NCBI GenBank assembly: GCA_020631455.1
Contig: JAHDHF010000006.1
Coordinates: 1-45,852 of the forward strand
Source: Saprospiraceae bacterium
GTDB taxonomy: Bacteria; Bacteroidota; Bacteroidia; Chitinophagales; Saprospiraceae
Length of the DNA stretch: 45,852 nucleotides
Direction of reading: 5' to 3'
Below the pieces are notes generated by a model. That model ran no database searches, was not told the origin of the DNA, and saw only the letters and a list, made by a program, of their open reading frames with translations. This document shows positions 17,459 to 26,716 of this stretch, one piece after another (position 1 is the first letter of the stretch; every line of letters starts with the position of its first letter). The translations under genes and the position numbers were made by a program.

Positions 17459-17784
17459 CAGAGCTCAGGATTAAATGTCATCGAATAGCGAGCAACAGCT
17501 TCGATTTGATCAGCATCAAGCACACCTTCATACGCTTGCATTTTGTTTCTTCCTTTTGTGATGACAAGGATGCGCTGCTCAAGATCAAGCGTTGACGTAG
17601 TCAAATTAAATGCACCCTGAAATTGCAGCGCACCATCTGCGCCGTGGCATGAGACACAATTGAGCCGCCACAATCGCCCACCATCGAGCCGCTTAGGTAC
17701 ACCATTGCTCGGCGCATCACTACACGACCAAATGATCCCGATAATGCAAAATAGACTGAGCAAGAACAATGATTGACGAATCAT
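17458..17784 (-). CDS. Monohaem c-type cytochrome lipoprotein
   Basis: The protein has 108 residues. The signal peptide ends in a lipobox-like IWSC (Cys21). A single haem site, CVSCH, lies at 43-47, and Met82 in GRNKMQAYEG is the likely distal ligand, so this is a class I cytochrome c anchored at the periplasmic face. It probably shuttles electrons to a terminal oxidase or an unknown dehydrogenase. It is the first gene of the operon with anmK and the SDR gene, with no evident metabolic link to them. Confidence 0.88.
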   Translation of the reverse strand: MIRQSLFLLSLFCIIGIIWSCSDAPSNGVPKRLDGGRLWRLNCVSCHGADGALQFQGAFNLTTSTLDLEQRILVITKGRNKMQAYEGVLDADQIEAVARYSMTFNPEL

Positions 17785-17804
17785 AAGAGTGAGTATAATG
17801 AGTT

Positions 17805-18092
17805 GGGGCTTACCGCTCCATCATGGTATTCAGTCGCGGTCAGGCTGCTTCGAGGCTCGCTGTTCGCTCGGCCACAGCGCTACGCTTGTGTCTGTAGCTC
17901 GCTTTGCTCGCACACCTCTGCGCATCCTTAAGCCGCTGGGTGCAAGATACTCTCAACAGCTGCATGCGCGAAGGATGGGAGCAGCGCGAGCGTCATTTTT
18001 TTGACGCGAAGCGGACGCCCAAACGAAGTGCGGGCGGCTAGGTTACCGTACTGCGGACAGCCTGGTCGCGATTATTCGCGACGCGCCTAAAT
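17805..18092 (-). repeat. Diverged GC-rich repeat block, copy D
   Basis: This block fills the 383-base gap between the divergent cytochrome c and TetR genes. In reverse orientation it shares the core GGCCGAGCGAACAGCGAG with copies E-G, but its flanks differ. It contains several hairpins: GCGTCA-TTTTTT-TGACGC (17990-18007) and GTCGCGA-TTAT-TCGCGAC (18065-18082). CATCCTT/AAGGATG segments could also pair at long range. GC content is far above the adjacent genes. A small open frame inside (17789-18004) is rejected as repeat sequence. The boundaries are uncertain. Confidence 0.6.
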
Positions 18093-18126
18093 TTTCATGA
18101 AAAACTACGGAAACTATTAAACCATT

Positions 18127-18170
18127 TTGAGTTTCCTGCGTGTTTATAGTATACATTTGCACTTCAAATG
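18127..18170 (+). promoter_or_regulatory. Promoter and possible autoregulatory operator of the TetR-RND operon
   Basis: TTG (18127-18129), 22 bases, then TACATTTG (18152-18159) resemble a Bacteroidota promoter, giving a leader of only a few bases. The inverted repeat CATTTG-N5-CAAATG (18154-18170) overlaps the -7 element and the start codon, and TTTGCA ... TGCAAA overlaps it. This is where a TetR repressor would block its own operon; binding is inferred. Confidence 0.55.
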
Positions 18171-18794
18171 CAAACCGAAGAACTCACAACGCTGCTGAAA
18201 ATTAAAGAGCTGCTCCAACGCTATGGCATCAGGAGCATGACGATGGATGATATCGCACGTCATCTTTCGATCAGCAAAAAAACGCTCTATGAAATCGTCG
18301 ATAATAAAGAAGATTTGATCAAGCAAGTCCTTGTGATGGATCTTGAGGAGCGAGGCCGTTTTGTAGAAGAAGTACATCAAACAAGTGAAGATGCAATAGA
18401 TGCTTTACTCCGCATTTCTGATCGTGTCTATGCTGATCTTAAAAAACTGAATCCTGCATTTATGTATGATTTAGAGAAGTATTATCGGCAGCTTTTTGCG
18501 ATGATGAAAGAGATGGAATGGGCTTCAATCTCCACTTGGACAGAGCGGAATCTCAGGAGTGGAATTGAAGCAGGTTTGTATCGGCCAGACTTAAATGTTG
18601 ATGCGGTTTCGCGTATTTATTTGACGATAATCGAGGGAATCGTTTTAAATCACGAACGCTTTGATCTCGATCATTATCCATTGGCAGAATTGTATCTCGA
18701 AGTTATCAGATATCACGTGCGCGGTATTGCATCACCAAAAGGAATTGAGCTGCTTAGCTCATACATTAACCAACGTAAAACATTGATTCGATGA
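18168..18794 (+). CDS. TetR/AcrR-family transcriptional regulator
   Basis: The regulator has 208 residues. The N-terminal helix-turn-helix (residues about 10-55) is typical: RYGIRSMTMDDIARHLSISKKTLYEIV, written here as RYGIRSMTMDDIA then HLSISKKTLYEIV, followed by KEDLI. The alpha-helical C-terminal domain would bind an unknown ligand. Its stop overlaps the TolC-like start (ATGA), so it is the first gene of the RND operon and probably represses it and itself until an efflux substrate appears. Confidence 0.92.
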   Translation: MQTEELTTLLKIKELLQRYGIRSMTMDDIARHLSISKKTLYEIVDNKEDLIKQVLVMDLEERGRFVEEVHQTSEDAIDALLRISDRVYADLKKLNPAFMYDLEKYYRQLFAMMKEMEWASISTWTERNLRSGIEAGLYRPDLNVDAVSRIYLTIIEGIVLNHERFDLDHYPLAELYLEVIRYHVRGIASPKGIELLSSYINQRKTLIR

Positions 18795-20110
18795 AATATA
18801 TATCGATCGTTATTTTCATTTTTTGCTTAGCTAACGCTGGTTTTTCTCAAGCAACGATTGAGTTTACTTTAGACAAAGCCTTGTCTTACGCTCAAGCAAA
18901 TAGCTACGAAGTATTAGCAGCTGAAATAAGTGCTCAAGATGCAAATCAAGAGCGCCGCGAATTTGTCTCAATTGGTTTGCCCAAAATTTCCGGAAAAATT
19001 GGATATAGCCATTTTTTGCAATTACCAGTTTCGGTTATTCCTGCAGGTACATTTGGCCCTGGCACACCAGAGCAGCGTGTTGCATTTGGTACACCAAATT
19101 CACTAGAAGCCGGTTTAGAATTAACGACACTTTTATTTGATGGTTCGTATCTCGTTGGATTACAAGCTCAAAACCGCATCCTCGATCTCGCTGATTTGCG
19201 GACAGAAGAAACGCGTTATCGCGTTCAAAAACAAGTGACAAAAACATATTTGTCAGCTGTATTGATTGATGCAAACCGAAAATACTTAGAGCAAAATATT
19301 GGGAATATTCAAAAATTGAAAAATGAGACTCAAGCGCTCTATGATAATGGATTTGTAGAGAAGCTCGATGTCGATCGCTTGATTTTATCAATAAGCAATC
19401 TTGAAGTTGAGCTCGAAAATTTAAATCGACAAGAAGAAGTCATTTTAAATGCATTAAAAATGCTGACTGGCGTACCGATGAATAATGATATAGCAGTCAC
19501 AAGTTCGATAGAAGAATTGTCAAGTAGAGCGCCACAAGAATGGCTTGATGCGACTGCTGCCTTTAGTCAGCGTCTTGATTGGCAAGTAATCAATCAAGTC
19601 ATTGATCTCAATGGCGAAAACACGAAGCAGTTTAAATACGGTTACTTACCAAATCTTGTTGGTTTTGCGAGCTATAACCAAACGCTACAAGGCAATAATA
19701 TTTTTAATGATAATACTGGTTTTATACCGAGTTCAATTATTGGCCTGCAATTAAATATTCCAATTTTTGATGGTTTTGCTCGTGATGCTCAAATACAGCG
19801 TAGCGAATTAACAGTCAAAAAACTTGAGCTCGATCGTAGGCAGCTTGAGCGGAGCATTTCTATGGAAGTGCAAAATGCTCAAATTAATTATGCATCTGCG
19901 ATAAGCCGATTAAATGACCGCCAAAAAAATCTTGATTTAGCGCAAGATATTTATCGCACATCACAAATTAAATACAAAGAAGGCGTAGGTAGCAGCTTGG
20001 AAGTTACACAAGCTGAGCAAAGCCTATTTACGGCACAAGCAAATTATGTTTCCGCATTGTATGATCTTTCTGTAGCTAAGTACGACCTTAAATACGCACT
20101 TGGTTATTAA
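18791..20110 (+). CDS. TolC-family outer-membrane efflux channel
   Basis: The protein has 439 residues with a signal peptide (MKYISIVIFIFCLANAGFSQ) and two outer-membrane efflux protein repeats. Each has long helical heptads (ALSYAQANSYEVLAAEIS; YKEGVGSSLEVTQAEQSL) and a strand region near IPIFDGFARDAQIQ. It trims to a trimeric channel that completes the tripartite pump with the following adaptor and RND proteins. The start overlaps the TetR stop codon by four bases. Confidence 0.92.
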   Translation: MKYISIVIFIFCLANAGFSQATIEFTLDKALSYAQANSYEVLAAEISAQDANQERREFVSIGLPKISGKIGYSHFLQLPVSVIPAGTFGPGTPEQRVAFGTPNSLEAGLELTTLLFDGSYLVGLQAQNRILDLADLRTEETRYRVQKQVTKTYLSAVLIDANRKYLEQNIGNIQKLKNETQALYDNGFVEKLDVDRLILSISNLEVELENLNRQEEVILNALKMLTGVPMNNDIAVTSSIEELSSRAPQEWLDATAAFSQRLDWQVINQVIDLNGENTKQFKYGYLPNLVGFASYNQTLQGNNIFNDNTGFIPSSIIGLQLNIPIFDGFARDAQIQRSELTVKKLELDRRQLERSISMEVQNAQINYASAISRLNDRQKNLDLAQDIYRTSQIKYKEGVGSSLEVTQAEQSLFTAQANYVSALYDLSVAKYDLKYALGY

Positions 20111-20141
20111 TCTCTTTTTTCAATTCTAGATTGAATTTCTC

Positions 20142-21398
20142 ATGAATAGTTCACGATTTATTTTATTCATTTTTAGTGCAAGTATTTTACTTGGACTAGC
20201 AGCTTGTTCGGGTGAGCAAATCGAAGAAGCGACTTGGCCCGAAAATCTGAAGGACAAGAAAAAACTCCTTGCTGAAAAGAAAGGCGAAGTCAAAAAACTT
20301 CAAGAAGACATCGCACGTCTCAATAAAGAAATCGGTAATCTTGACACACTCAATAAAGTCGTCGATCGTAGAATCGTAACTGTCGATACAATTCAAAAAA
20401 CTGACTTTGTACGGTATGTAGATGTACAAGGAAGCATTGCAAGCGACAAAGCGGTCAATGCAAGTAGTGAAACTGGCGGACGTGTTCTTGAGCTCACAGT
20501 TCAAGAAGGCGATGTCGTCAGACAAGGGCAACTTATCGCGCGTCTTGATCTTGAGCAAATCAAAAAGCAACGTGCAGAGCTAGAAGTAGCTTATAATTTA
20601 GCAACGACAACTTACGAGCGTCAGAAGCGACTTTGGGATCAGAAAATTGGAACTGAAATTCAATTTCTTCAAGCGAAGTCACAAAAAGAGCAACTTGAAA
20701 AATCACTCGCGTCGCTTGATTTTCAATTATCAAAAGCTATTGTCAATGCGCCGATTTCTGGTGTTATCGATCGAGTAGGAGTCGAGGCAGGCGAAATTGC
20801 TTCTCCTGGTATTCCGATTGTTTCGATTATTTCATTAAGTCAAGTCAAAGTGCTTGCTGATGTACCAGAAAATTATTTGCGTTCTGTCAAACGCGGCAAT
20901 CGAATCGAAATAGAACTACCAGCACTTGAGTCTGTTCGTCAAGCTCGTATTACTCGCATTGGTCAAAATATCAATAGCGCAAATCGAACATTCCAGATTG
21001 AAGCATCAATTAGCAATCGTGATGGTTTATTAAAGCCAAATTTATTAGCTGTTGTCAAATTAAAAGAATTCGAAAAAAAGAATGCGATCATTATTCCGAC
21101 TCGAATCATTCAGCAAGAAGTTGATGGTAATTCTTTTGTGTACGTGATGAAGCCATCTCCAGAAGGATTTAAAGCAGAAAAAGTCAATATCCAAACTGGT
21201 GAAACATCAGAAGAAGATACTGAAGTACTTGAAGGATTAAGCGATGGCGATATTGTCATTGATCAAGGTGCTCGCAGTGTTGCAAATGGAGATCTACTAA
21301 AACTCCCAAATGGTGAAACAGGTGAGCAAAAAGCAAAGCCGCAAACTGCACCTCAACCACAAACTGATTCTGTAGTTGCTCCAGCAACTACTAAGTAA
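20142..21398 (+). CDS. RND efflux periplasmic adaptor (membrane fusion protein), lipoprotein
   Basis: The adaptor has 418 residues. The lipobox LAAC gives Cys22, so it is lipid-anchored. Residues about 35-75 form an extra N-terminal coiled coil (KKKLLAEKKGEVKKLQEDIA) not found in AcrA-type adaptors. The lipoyl-like half-motif GGRVLELTVQEGD, the helical hairpin (residues about 135-190) and the return strand with NAPISGVIDRVGVEAGE follow; beta-barrel and membrane-proximal domains come next. The tail is Gln/Pro/Thr-rich. It bridges the TolC-like channel and the RND pump encoded on either side. Confidence 0.92.
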   Translation: MNSSRFILFIFSASILLGLAACSGEQIEEATWPENLKDKKKLLAEKKGEVKKLQEDIARLNKEIGNLDTLNKVVDRRIVTVDTIQKTDFVRYVDVQGSIASDKAVNASSETGGRVLELTVQEGDVVRQGQLIARLDLEQIKKQRAELEVAYNLATTTYERQKRLWDQKIGTEIQFLQAKSQKEQLEKSLASLDFQLSKAIVNAPISGVIDRVGVEAGEIASPGIPIVSIISLSQVKVLADVPENYLRSVKRGNRIEIELPALESVRQARITRIGQNINSANRTFQIEASISNRDGLLKPNLLAVVKLKEFEKKNAIIIPTRIIQQEVDGNSFVYVMKPSPEGFKAEKVNIQTGETSEEDTEVLEGLSDGDIVIDQGARSVANGDLLKLPNGETGEQKAKPQTAPQPQTDSVVAPATTK

Positions 21399-21427
21399 TT
21401 CGTTTTTTAATCTCTAGATCAACGATC

Positions 21428-24400
21428 ATGAGTAATCAACCAAAAGAACAAAAACCAGTAACAACGAAGTTGAGAGAATTTTTCTTGACAACATTGTCTG
21501 TCAATAATTCGACAAGCGTAGTTGTACTGACACTCATTATTCTAGCAGCAGGTTTGTATGCATATACAGCAATGCCCAAGGAGCAGTTTCCAGAAATTGT
21601 TCAGCCGCAAGTTTATATCAATACGCCATATCCAGGCAACTCTGCTGTCGATATGGAAAATCTCGTTACTCGCCCAATTGAGAAAGAAATAAAATCAATA
21701 ACTGGTGTAAAAGAAATTACATCAACCTCGTTACAAGGATTCTCTGTTATTATAGCTGAGTTTAATACAGACGTTGATATTGCAGAGGCGATGATCGATG
21801 TCAAAGATGCCGTTGACAAAGCGATGAGTGATCCTGATTTTCCAAAGGATTTACCGACTGATCCCACAATTTTAGATGTCAATTTCTCGGAGCTGCCAAT
21901 TGTATCAGTTAATCTCTCAGGCGAATTTGGGATGGATGACCTTCGCGCTTATGCCGAATATCTCCAAGATAAAATTGAAGCACTCAATGAAGTATCTGAA
22001 GCAAAAATAAAAGGTGCACTTGATCGCGAAGTTCGTATTGATGTGCGGCTACCTGATTTACAATCTCGACAAGTATCATTTTATGATATTGAGCAAGCAA
22101 TCGCACAAGAGAATTTCACCCTCAGTGGTGGTGAATTATTAAGTGATGGATTACGCCGTGCAGTACGTGTCGAAGGGCAATTTGAAAATGTAACTGAAAT
22201 TCAGAACCTCATCGTTAAGAGTGAGCAGCAAAACCCAATTACATTAAAAGATGTAGCTGATGTTACTTATGGTTACGAAGAGCGAAGCTCGTATGCGAGA
22301 AGCGACGGAAATCCAGTTATCTCTTTAGATGTTGTCAAGCGGAGTGGCGAAAATCTTTTATCTACGACTGATAAGATTAATCAGATAGTAGATGAAGCCA
22401 AAGAAGACTTTTTTCCAGAAAGTTTAAAAGTCAGTTTATTTAATGATCAAAGTGTCGAGACACGCCGATCAGTGAGCAATCTAGAGAATAGTATTATTTC
22501 AGGAGTTATTCTCGTCATTTTGGTCTTGCTCTTTTTCCTTGGTCCACGCTCAGCGATGTTTGTAGGTGTTGCTATTCCGTTGTCGATGGTACTTGGTATT
22601 TTATTTCTGTATTTAATGGGTGTTACATTAAATATGGTAGTCTTATTCTCCTTGATTTTGGCACTTGGTATGTTGGTTGACAATGCAATCGTAGTTGTCG
22701 AAAATATATATCGATATATGCAAGAAGGATATGATAATTTCACTGCGGCCAAGCTCGGAGCAGGAGAGGTAGCTGTGCCGATCATAGCATCTACAGCGAC
22801 TACGCTTGCAGCATTTATTCCATTAGCATTTTGGCCAGGCCTGATGGGAGAGTTTATGAAGTATTTACCAATTACGCTTATTCTCGTGTTGGTTTCTTCT
22901 TTATTTATTGCTCTTGTTATTAATCCTGTATTGACAGCTTTGTTTTTGCGCGTGTCAGATGAGAAAACGTCACTAGCAGCATTTTTTACAGGAAAAGGAA
23001 TACGCAATTTTGCTATTGGAGCAGTTGTCTTGCTTGCTTTAATTGCTGGTGGTCATGCGCTCATCCCTTCTATAAAGACAGCTGCAATCCGAAATGTCTT
23101 TATGATCATATTCGGAATTTATGTTGTCAACTTTCTCATTTTCCGCCCAGGTACATTCTTATTCCAAAATTATTTACTGCCATTTATTGAGCGCATTTAT
23201 GATAAATTTATTCGGATTGTCCTCAAAGGGCCAATGCCGTATTTAGTATTTGGAGGTACAGTATTATTATTGGTTGCTTCTTTGGTGTTATTAGGAGCAC
23301 GTTCTCCAAAAGTTGAATTCTTCCCGACAGCTGATCCCATTTATGTTAATGTATTTGTCGAAATGCCAATCGGGACAGATATCGAAGCGACAAATGACAT
23401 TATGAAAAAGATCGAAACGAAAGTTTCGACCGAAATGGAAAAATACGGAAATGTCGTTGAGTCTATTTTAGCACAAGTCGGAGAAGGAACATCTGACCCA
23501 AATGCTCCGCCAGAACCTGGAAATACGCCACATAAAGGCCGCTTAACAGTTTCGTTTGTTCCTTCAGAAGAACGAGGTGAAGTATCGACAGCTGATATTA
23601 TGACCGAAATTCGTAACCTCGTACAAGGCTATGCAGGTGTACGCGTGATTGTCGATCAAAATGCAAGTGGGCCACCATCAGGAAAACCAATTAATCTAGA
23701 AATTTCTGGCGACGATTTGGACGAGCTTATTGCTACTACTCTAGATCTAAAAAATAAATTCGAGTCTTCGAGTATTCGCGGTTATGAAGAATTAAAAGCA
23801 GATATCGAAGTCGGTAAACCAGAACTCATTGTTGATATTGATCGAGCTCAAGCACGCCGCTTCGGTTTATCAACTCAGCAAATTGCAGGAGCTATTCGGA
23901 CAAGTATTTATGGACGTGAAGTGTCACGTTTTAAAATCGGCGAAGACGAATATCCAATTGTTATTCGTCTCCAAGATAAATACCGCTATGATTTAAATGC
24001 ACTTTTGAATCAACGAATTACTTTCCGTAATAATCGCGGACGCATTGCACAGATACCAATTTCATCTGTCGCAGATGCTTCTTATACATCTACATATTCG
24101 AGTGTCAAGCGAAAAGATCTCAAACGCGTTGTGACAATTAGTTCAAATGTATTTGATGGATATAATGCCAATGAGATCATTTCTGAAATGGAATCAATAC
24201 TTGGCGAATATGAATTCCCTAGAGGAATCACCTATGAGTTTACAGGAGAGCAGCAAGAGCAAGCTGAAGCAATGTCATTTTTGACGACAGCATTTTTAAT
24301 TGCATTTAGCGCTATTTTCTTTATTCTGATTACTCAGTTTAATTCGATTAATGGCCCATTCATCATTATGATGTCAGTTATTTTTTCTACGATTGGAGTA

Positions 24401-25006
24401 TTTCTTGGCTACGTTGCTTCTGATATGAATATCGTGATTATTATGACTGGTATTGGTATTGTATCGCTCGCGGGAGTTGTTGTCAATAATGCAATTGTAT
24501 TAATTGACTATATTAATTTAACCCGCGATCGACTGCGCGACAAATTAGGTATAGCAGAAAATGAGCGGCTTCCTCTTTCTACAGTTCGCGAAGCAATCAT
24601 TACTGGTGGTAAAACTCGCCTCCGTCCAGTATTATTAACAGCGATTACAACAGTACTTGGTTTAATCCCTTTAGCTCTTGGTATTAATATCAATTTCACT
24701 ACGATTATTACTGATTTTGATCCAGAGTTTTTCATGGGAGGAGACAGTGTTGCCTTTTGGGGAGTTCTCGCTTGGACTGTTATTTATGGTTTAAGTTTCG
24801 CAACATTCTTGACGCTTATTGTTATTCCAGTCATGTATTATTTATTGTATCGTATGACTCAATTCTTTAAACGCATTTTAGGATTAGAGCGCGAGGCAGC
24901 AGTCGTTGATAATACAGACAAGCCTGACAATGATTCGTTTTCAGGTTCGGTAGGTGATGATGTCGGTTTAGATAATCCAGTTCCGACTCGCACAATTAAG
25001 CCCTAG
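21428..25006 (+). CDS. RND-family efflux permease
   Basis: This proton-driven inner-membrane pump has 1192 residues, longer than AcrB (about 1050). TM1 is followed by a large periplasmic loop (TPYPGNSAVDMENLVTRPIE), TM4 carries GMLVDNAIVVVEN (Asp418 then Asn419, where AcrB has two Asp), and TM10 carries SLAGVVVNNAIVLIDY. The length excess comes largely from an insertion near residues 520-615 between TM6 and TM7. It holds two extra hydrophobic helices (IGAVVLLALIAGG and VFMIIFGIYVVNFLIF). The exported substrate is unknown. It is the last gene of the TetR-TolC-adaptor-RND operon. Confidence 0.93.
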   Translation: MSNQPKEQKPVTTKLREFFLTTLSVNNSTSVVVLTLIILAAGLYAYTAMPKEQFPEIVQPQVYINTPYPGNSAVDMENLVTRPIEKEIKSITGVKEITSTSLQGFSVIIAEFNTDVDIAEAMIDVKDAVDKAMSDPDFPKDLPTDPTILDVNFSELPIVSVNLSGEFGMDDLRAYAEYLQDKIEALNEVSEAKIKGALDREVRIDVRLPDLQSRQVSFYDIEQAIAQENFTLSGGELLSDGLRRAVRVEGQFENVTEIQNLIVKSEQQNPITLKDVADVTYGYEERSSYARSDGNPVISLDVVKRSGENLLSTTDKINQIVDEAKEDFFPESLKVSLFNDQSVETRRSVSNLENSIISGVILVILVLLFFLGPRSAMFVGVAIPLSMVLGILFLYLMGVTLNMVVLFSLILALGMLVDNAIVVVENIYRYMQEGYDNFTAAKLGAGEVAVPIIASTATTLAAFIPLAFWPGLMGEFMKYLPITLILVLVSSLFIALVINPVLTALFLRVSDEKTSLAAFFTGKGIRNFAIGAVVLLALIAGGHALIPSIKTAAIRNVFMIIFGIYVVNFLIFRPGTFLFQNYLLPFIERIYDKFIRIVLKGPMPYLVFGGTVLLLVASLVLLGARSPKVEFFPTADPIYVNVFVEMPIGTDIEATNDIMKKIETKVSTEMEKYGNVVESILAQVGEGTSDPNAPPEPGNTPHKGRLTVSFVPSEERGEVSTADIMTEIRNLVQGYAGVRVIVDQNASGPPSGKPINLEISGDDLDELIATTLDLKNKFESSSIRGYEELKADIEVGKPELIVDIDRAQARRFGLSTQQIAGAIRTSIYGREVSRFKIGEDEYPIVIRLQDKYRYDLNALLNQRITFRNNRGRIAQIPISSVADASYTSTYSSVKRKDLKRVVTISSNVFDGYNANEIISEMESILGEYEFPRGITYEFTGEQQEQAEAMSFLTTAFLIAFSAIFFILITQFNSINGPFIIMMSVIFSTIGVFLGYVASDMNIVIIMTGIGIVSLAGVVVNNAIVLIDYINLTRDRLRDKLGIAENERLPLSTVREAIITGGKTRLRPVLLTAITTVLGLIPLALGININFTTIITDFDPEFFMGGDSVAFWGVLAWTVIYGLSFATFLTLIVIPVMYYLLYRMTQFFKRILGLEREAAVVDNTDKPDNDSFSGSVGDDVGLDNPVPTRTIKP

Positions 25007-25026
25007 TATTTTTTAATTATAAATAA

Positions 25027-25148
25027 TGGCCATCCGCCCCATTTTACATTTGTAAAATGGGGCGGCGCTATGTTACGCAGCTCGCTGTTCGCTCGGCCGC
25101 ATCGTTTCACTCGCGTCTGGCAAAGCCACTGCTCCACAGCGCTATGGC
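25027..25148 (-). repeat. Dispersed structured repeat, copy E (short form)
   Basis: Read on the minus strand it has GCGCTGTGGAGCAGTGG, a hairpin TGGC-TT-GCCA, GACGCGAGTGAAACGATGCG, GGCCGAGCGAACAGCGAG, CATAGCGCC, a 13-15-bp hairpin (CCGCCCCATTTTACA with its complement) and GGATGGCC. This corresponds to the 3' module of copy B only. It lies between the RND pump and the glycosyltransferase gene, ending 33 bases before the latter's start. Confidence 0.85.
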
Positions 25149-25181
25149 AACTATATTGCAAATGGCTCGTACATTACAAAC

Positions 25182-26573
25182 GTGAATACAGTTTTCAATC
25201 CATACTTTTTAGTTCTATCTCTTTTGACGGGATTGTTACTTGTATTTGGATTAGATCTTCCAGCTTTTGAATGGGACGAAAGCCGCAATGGAATTAATGC
25301 ACTGGAGATGCTTGCATCAGGAGATTATCTCAATCTCCGCTACGCAGGCGACTACGATACTTGGAATGCAAAGCCGCCGCTTTTTATTTGGTTTCAAGCA
25401 GCAAGTATTTCTTTGCTTGGTAAGTCTGTACTTGCGCTTCGATTACCGACTTATTGTTTTGTTTGTGTTTTCGTATTGTATTTGTTTGCGGAGTTGCGGC
25501 GATTGACTTCAGATCGACAAGCATTTTTTGCAATACTTGTCTTATTAAGCATAAGTGGTTTTATTGGGCCGCACGTTGCCTTGACAGGCGATTTTGATGT
25601 ACTCTTTACTTTAATGAGTACGGCAGCTTTCATTTCAGTCTTTCGATATGCTCAAGCACTTACTTTTCGAAATGCAATAATCATGGCTGCTTTCTTTGGT
25701 CTTGCTTTTTTGACTAAAGGGTTTGCGGTTTTATTGCCGCTTGGCTGCGCATTTATTTTTCTCTTGCTATTTTATCGTAAAGCTTTGTTCAGTCGATACA
25801 GCGTTTTAGCAGCTTGTATGTTTTCAGTCTTTCCGATTGCTTGGTATTCAATCGTCCATTTTTTTGGAGCAAAAGCGATCAATGATGCAGGCGAGACAAG
25901 CTCATCAGTGAGTTTTTGGCATGACATCATAGAGCGATTTACCAATACTGGAGCAGCCAATACAGGAGATAAACTTGCAGCACACTACGTTTATATTTTT
26001 GAGTACCTCGATACGCGTGTCGATTATTATTACATTCTTGTTTATCTCGGCATTTTATTATTCGGTTACTTCGTTTTCAGAAAACGTATCTCAAAAAAAT
26101 GGCTGCATGATCGCCCAATTCTATTGTTGAGTTTAAGTGTTGTTTTGCCAGTGAGTGTCTTTGCCTGCTTGGGACATAATATCAATTATTGGTATCTCAC
26201 ACCAATGCTTCCATTTCTAGCGATCTTGGTTTCGTATGTCATGGAGTTTATTTGGCAGCAAAACAGAATCTTTAAAATTGGGCTTGTTTTATTTATTGTA
26301 TTTAATCTAGTCAATCGACTTTATGAAATGCGGAAACTTAATCATGAGCTGCCACAATTGATACAAGAGATAGATGATCGATACATTTTTATGTCGTCGC
26401 TCAATGTACAAGCGCATCTTCCTCAAGATGAACTCTTGTATTTGTATTTACGAGCAGATACAATTTCTTTTGATCCGACTCTGAATACTCAATATAAAGT
26501 CTTACCAAAATTAGAGCAGCAAGATGGGCAAGCTGTTTATGCGGAAGGATCTTCTACTTTTTTGACAGATTAA
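25182..26573 (+). CDS. ArnT/GT39-like membrane glycosyltransferase
   Basis: The protein has 463 residues and about ten membrane helices. The N-terminal periplasmic-loop motif EWDESRNG (Asp32, Glu33) and KPPLFIWFQA match the GT39/ArnT group, which moves a sugar from a polyprenyl-phosphate donor to lipid A or protein at the outer face of the inner membrane. The start is GTG; no in-frame ATG gives a better start. The acceptor is unknown. It is flanked by two oppositely oriented repeat copies (E and F), and a stem (TTTTGAC/GTCAAAA) surrounds the stop codon. Confidence 0.85.
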   Translation: MNTVFNPYFLVLSLLTGLLLVFGLDLPAFEWDESRNGINALEMLASGDYLNLRYAGDYDTWNAKPPLFIWFQAASISLLGKSVLALRLPTYCFVCVFVLYLFAELRRLTSDRQAFFAILVLLSISGFIGPHVALTGDFDVLFTLMSTAAFISVFRYAQALTFRNAIIMAAFFGLAFLTKGFAVLLPLGCAFIFLLLFYRKALFSRYSVLAACMFSVFPIAWYSIVHFFGAKAINDAGETSSSVSFWHDIIERFTNTGAANTGDKLAAHYVYIFEYLDTRVDYYYILVYLGILLFGYFVFRKRISKKWLHDRPILLLSLSVVLPVSVFACLGHNINYWYLTPMLPFLAILVSYVMEFIWQQNRIFKIGLVLFIVFNLVNRLYEMRKLNHELPQLIQEIDDRYIFMSSLNVQAHLPQDELLYLYLRADTISFDPTLNTQYKVLPKLEQQDGQAVYAEGSSTFLTD

Positions 26574-26582
26574 GTCAAAAGA

Positions 26583-26711
26583 GTGGACAAGCGCTGCGCA
26601 GTGGTGCAGTTTGCTGCAGACGCGAGTGAAACGAAGCGGCCGAGCGAACAGCGAGCCACGAAGCATAGCGACCATTTTATTTTTTTATTAAAAGATAAAA
26701 TGGATGGCCCA
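26583..26711 (+). repeat. Dispersed structured repeat, copy F (short form)
   Basis: GTGGACAAGCGCTGCG, hairpin TGCAG-TTTG-CTGCA, GACGCGAGTGAAACGAAGCG, GGCCGAGCGAACAGCGAG, CCACGAAGCATAGCGACC, an AT-rich hairpin CCATTTTAT/ATAAAATGG (26672-26703) and GGATGGCCCA. The last hairpin is AT-rich here and GC-rich in copies B and E, so only pairing is conserved. It lies between the converging glycosyltransferase and murB genes. Confidence 0.88.
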
Positions 26712-26716
26712 AAATT

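Noticed and set aside
17789-18004. 71-residue open frame in the cytochrome c-TetR gap
   Set aside because: It is GC-rich repeat sequence (copy D) with no protein-like features, and equivalent frames are not kept in other copies.
25070-25270. 66-residue open frame before the glycosyltransferase
   Set aside because: It covers repeat copy E and the start of the glycosyltransferase in another frame.
26557-26583. Terminator for the glycosyltransferase gene
   Set aside because: A stem TTTTGAC/GTCAAAA encloses the stop codon but has no following T-run, so it was not called a terminator.
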